Origin: Christensenellaceae bacterium | GTDB taxonomy: Bacteria > Bacillota > Clostridia > Christensenellales > DTU072 | Direction of reading: 5' to 3' | Assembly: GCA_031260775.1 (NCBI GenBank) | Contig: JAISKW010000131.1 | Location: 1-7,437, forward strand | Length of the DNA: 7,437 nt | Shown here: positions 6,246 to 7,437 of the stretch, piece by piece | Position numbering within the stretch: the stretch's first letter is position 1 | How the letters are laid out: each line of letters starts with the position of its first letter | The notes under the pieces: generated by a model | Databases searched by the model: none | The model's input: the letters and a program-made list of their open reading frames with translations, nothing else | What the model was told of the DNA's origin: nothing | Translations under genes and position numbers: made by a program

Positions 6246-7412
6246 ATGCTCGGACTTTGCTTAGAAGGCGGCGGCGCAAAAGGCGCGTTCCATATCGGAG
6301 CAATATCGGCTCTCTTAGACAGGGGCTTCGTTTTTGACGGCGTAACCGGCACAAGCATCGGCGCGGTTATCGGCGGCGCGCTCGCGCAAGGCGATTTCAT
6401 CGAACTTCGCGAAAAATGGAAAGACATAACCGTAACCGACCTCATAGATATTGACGGCACAAAGGCTTCGAACCTCTTTAACGGAGTATGGGATAAAAAC
6501 GATATTAAATACGGCGCGGGGCTAATTTGGCAATTTATTAAAAACGGCGGAATACCCATAGACAAAGCGCAAGATTACCTTTTTGCGCATTTAGATGAAA
6601 CTAAAATACGCAATTCTAAAACGGATTTCGGTATTGTTACCATATTAGTCACCGATAAAACCCGAACCCTATCGGAGAAATTCAAGCCAATCGAATTGTT
6701 TAAGGAGGAAATTCCCGAAGGGCAGCTTTTAGATTATATTTTAGCCTCGGCGTATTTCCCGGCGTTTAAGCGCAAAAATCTGTCGGACGGCAGAAAATAT
6801 TTGGACGGCGGCTTGTACAACAATTTACCGCTCAATATGCTTGCGCGCAAAGGATACGATCGTATTATCGCAATCCGTACCGGCTCGCGAATGCCGCATA
6901 AAACCGTGGCACACGACAATGTCCGTGTGGACTATATTAACCCGAGCGAATTTTTGGGACGCGTGTTCACATTCACAAAGGAAAACATTCACCACAATAT
7001 GACAATGGGATATTTTGACGCGCTAAGGTATATAGACGACCTTTCGGGCGTTAAATATTACGTTTCAAAATTAAGCGATTCGGAGTTCGCGCAATACGCA
7101 ATCGATAACTTCCCCGTCGCGTTTTGGGAGGAAGAAGGCTTTGCTAAGGAAGCCCAAATGTCCGATTACGCAAATTTAATCAGCACGACGTTCAAACCGT
7201 GTTTCGGTGTGTACGACGCATTCTTGTGCGTTTTGGAGGCCGTTGCCGAAAAATTAGGTTTAGGTCGTTTCAAGGTCAGAACCTTTGAGGAATTCGTTAA
7301 AGACATATCGGAGCTTTGCAAAATCCGTGCAATTTACGACCTCTGCATTTTCCTTCGCAATGACAAAATCCCGTATAATATAATCAATAGAATTCAAAAG
7401 CTTATTGTTTAG
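6246..7412 (+). CDS. Patatin-like phospholipase family protein
   Basis: Predicted serine hydrolase of the patatin/RssA-type group, acting on acyl esters of phospholipids or other lipids; the physiological substrate is unknown. The active site is complete: glycine-rich oxyanion-hole loop GGGAKGAFHIG (residues 8-18), nucleophile elbow GTSIG with Ser37, and the DGG motif with Asp187 (YLDGGLYNNLP), giving the Ser-Asp dyad. The patatin domain covers about residues 1-210. The remaining 180 or so residues form a less conserved C-terminal region with no obvious domain and no clear membrane segment; residues 318-330 are mildly hydrophobic. No signal peptide is visible, so it is probably cytoplasmic or membrane-peripheral. 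The ATG at 6246 lies two bases after the ackA stop and starts the conserved beta strand (LGLCLEGGGAKG), so the start is well supported and translation is probably coupled to ackA. The gene is complete, ending in TAG 25 bases before the window edge. Confidence 0.9.
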   Translation: MLGLCLEGGGAKGAFHIGAISALLDRGFVFDGVTGTSIGAVIGGALAQGDFIELREKWKDITVTDLIDIDGTKASNLFNGVWDKNDIKYGAGLIWQFIKNGGIPIDKAQDYLFAHLDETKIRNSKTDFGIVTILVTDKTRTLSEKFKPIELFKEEIPEGQLLDYILASAYFPAFKRKNLSDGRKYLDGGLYNNLPLNMLARKGYDRIIAIRTGSRMPHKTVAHDNVRVDYINPSEFLGRVFTFTKENIHHNMTMGYFDALRYIDDLSGVKYYVSKLSDSEFAQYAIDNFPVAFWEEEGFAKEAQMSDYANLISTTFKPCFGVYDAFLCVLEAVAEKLGLGRFKVRTFEEFVKDISELCKIRAIYDLCIFLRNDKIPYNIINRIQKLIV

Positions 7413-7437
7413 GATACTCGTCCTGCATTCGGCGTTT

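Noticed and set aside
2..7412. No gene here ends in TGA (stops are TAA, TAG, TAG, TAA, TAG, TAG), hinting at a reassigned TGA codon.
   Set aside because: Six stops are too few to judge. Tryptophans at recognisable positions are TGG and none of the conserved proteins needs an in-frame TGA to be complete.
1..7437. An undescribed defence, mobile or biosynthetic system.
   Set aside because: Apart from the partial unknown gene, all genes belong to familiar families in ordinary housekeeping roles; no transposase, integrase, CRISPR repeats or toxin-antitoxin pair is seen.

Overview
The window holds six genes, all on the + strand: a large protein of unknown function whose start lies off the left edge, pgsA, a chromate-transporter-family gene broken by a frameshift, guaB, ackA and a patatin-like phospholipase gene. 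The organism cannot be named from the sequence. Protein character (IMP dehydrogenase, acetate kinase, a single-domain CHR transporter) suggests a fermentative, probably anaerobic bacterium, perhaps an uncultured relative of the Clostridia. None of the five visible gene starts has a Shine-Dalgarno sequence, which is unusual for mainstream Bacillota and more typical of Bacteroidota and some other phyla, so the phylum is left open.

Layout. Positions 2-2050 carry 682 codons of a cysteine-free, acidic, aromatic-rich protein, probably extracytoplasmic. A 41-bp gap with a small hairpin and a TATAAT box seven bases before the ATG leads to pgsA (2092-2808). Nine bases later, at a GTG, begins the CHR transporter gene (2818-3374); its two halves are in different frames and join near 2911-2925. 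The gap 3375-3499 holds a strong 8-bp-stem hairpin of a dispersed-repeat type, a second inverted repeat and a weak promoter candidate. Then come guaB (3500-4954), an AT-rich 83-bp gap, ackA (5038-6243) and, two bases after its stop, the patatin-like gene (6246-7412). The last 25 bases show nothing recognisable.

Functionally this is mostly housekeeping: PgsA makes phosphatidylglycerol phosphate for the membrane, GuaB commits IMP to guanine nucleotides, AckA makes ATP from acetyl phosphate, and the patatin protein probably hydrolyses a lipid acyl ester. pgsA-chr and ackA-patatin look like two short operons. I see no mobile element, CRISPR array, RNA gene, defence system or biosynthetic cluster. 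The points most worth checking are the initiation signals (short-leader or leaderless transcripts), the broken chr gene, the repeat-like hairpin and the unknown large protein.
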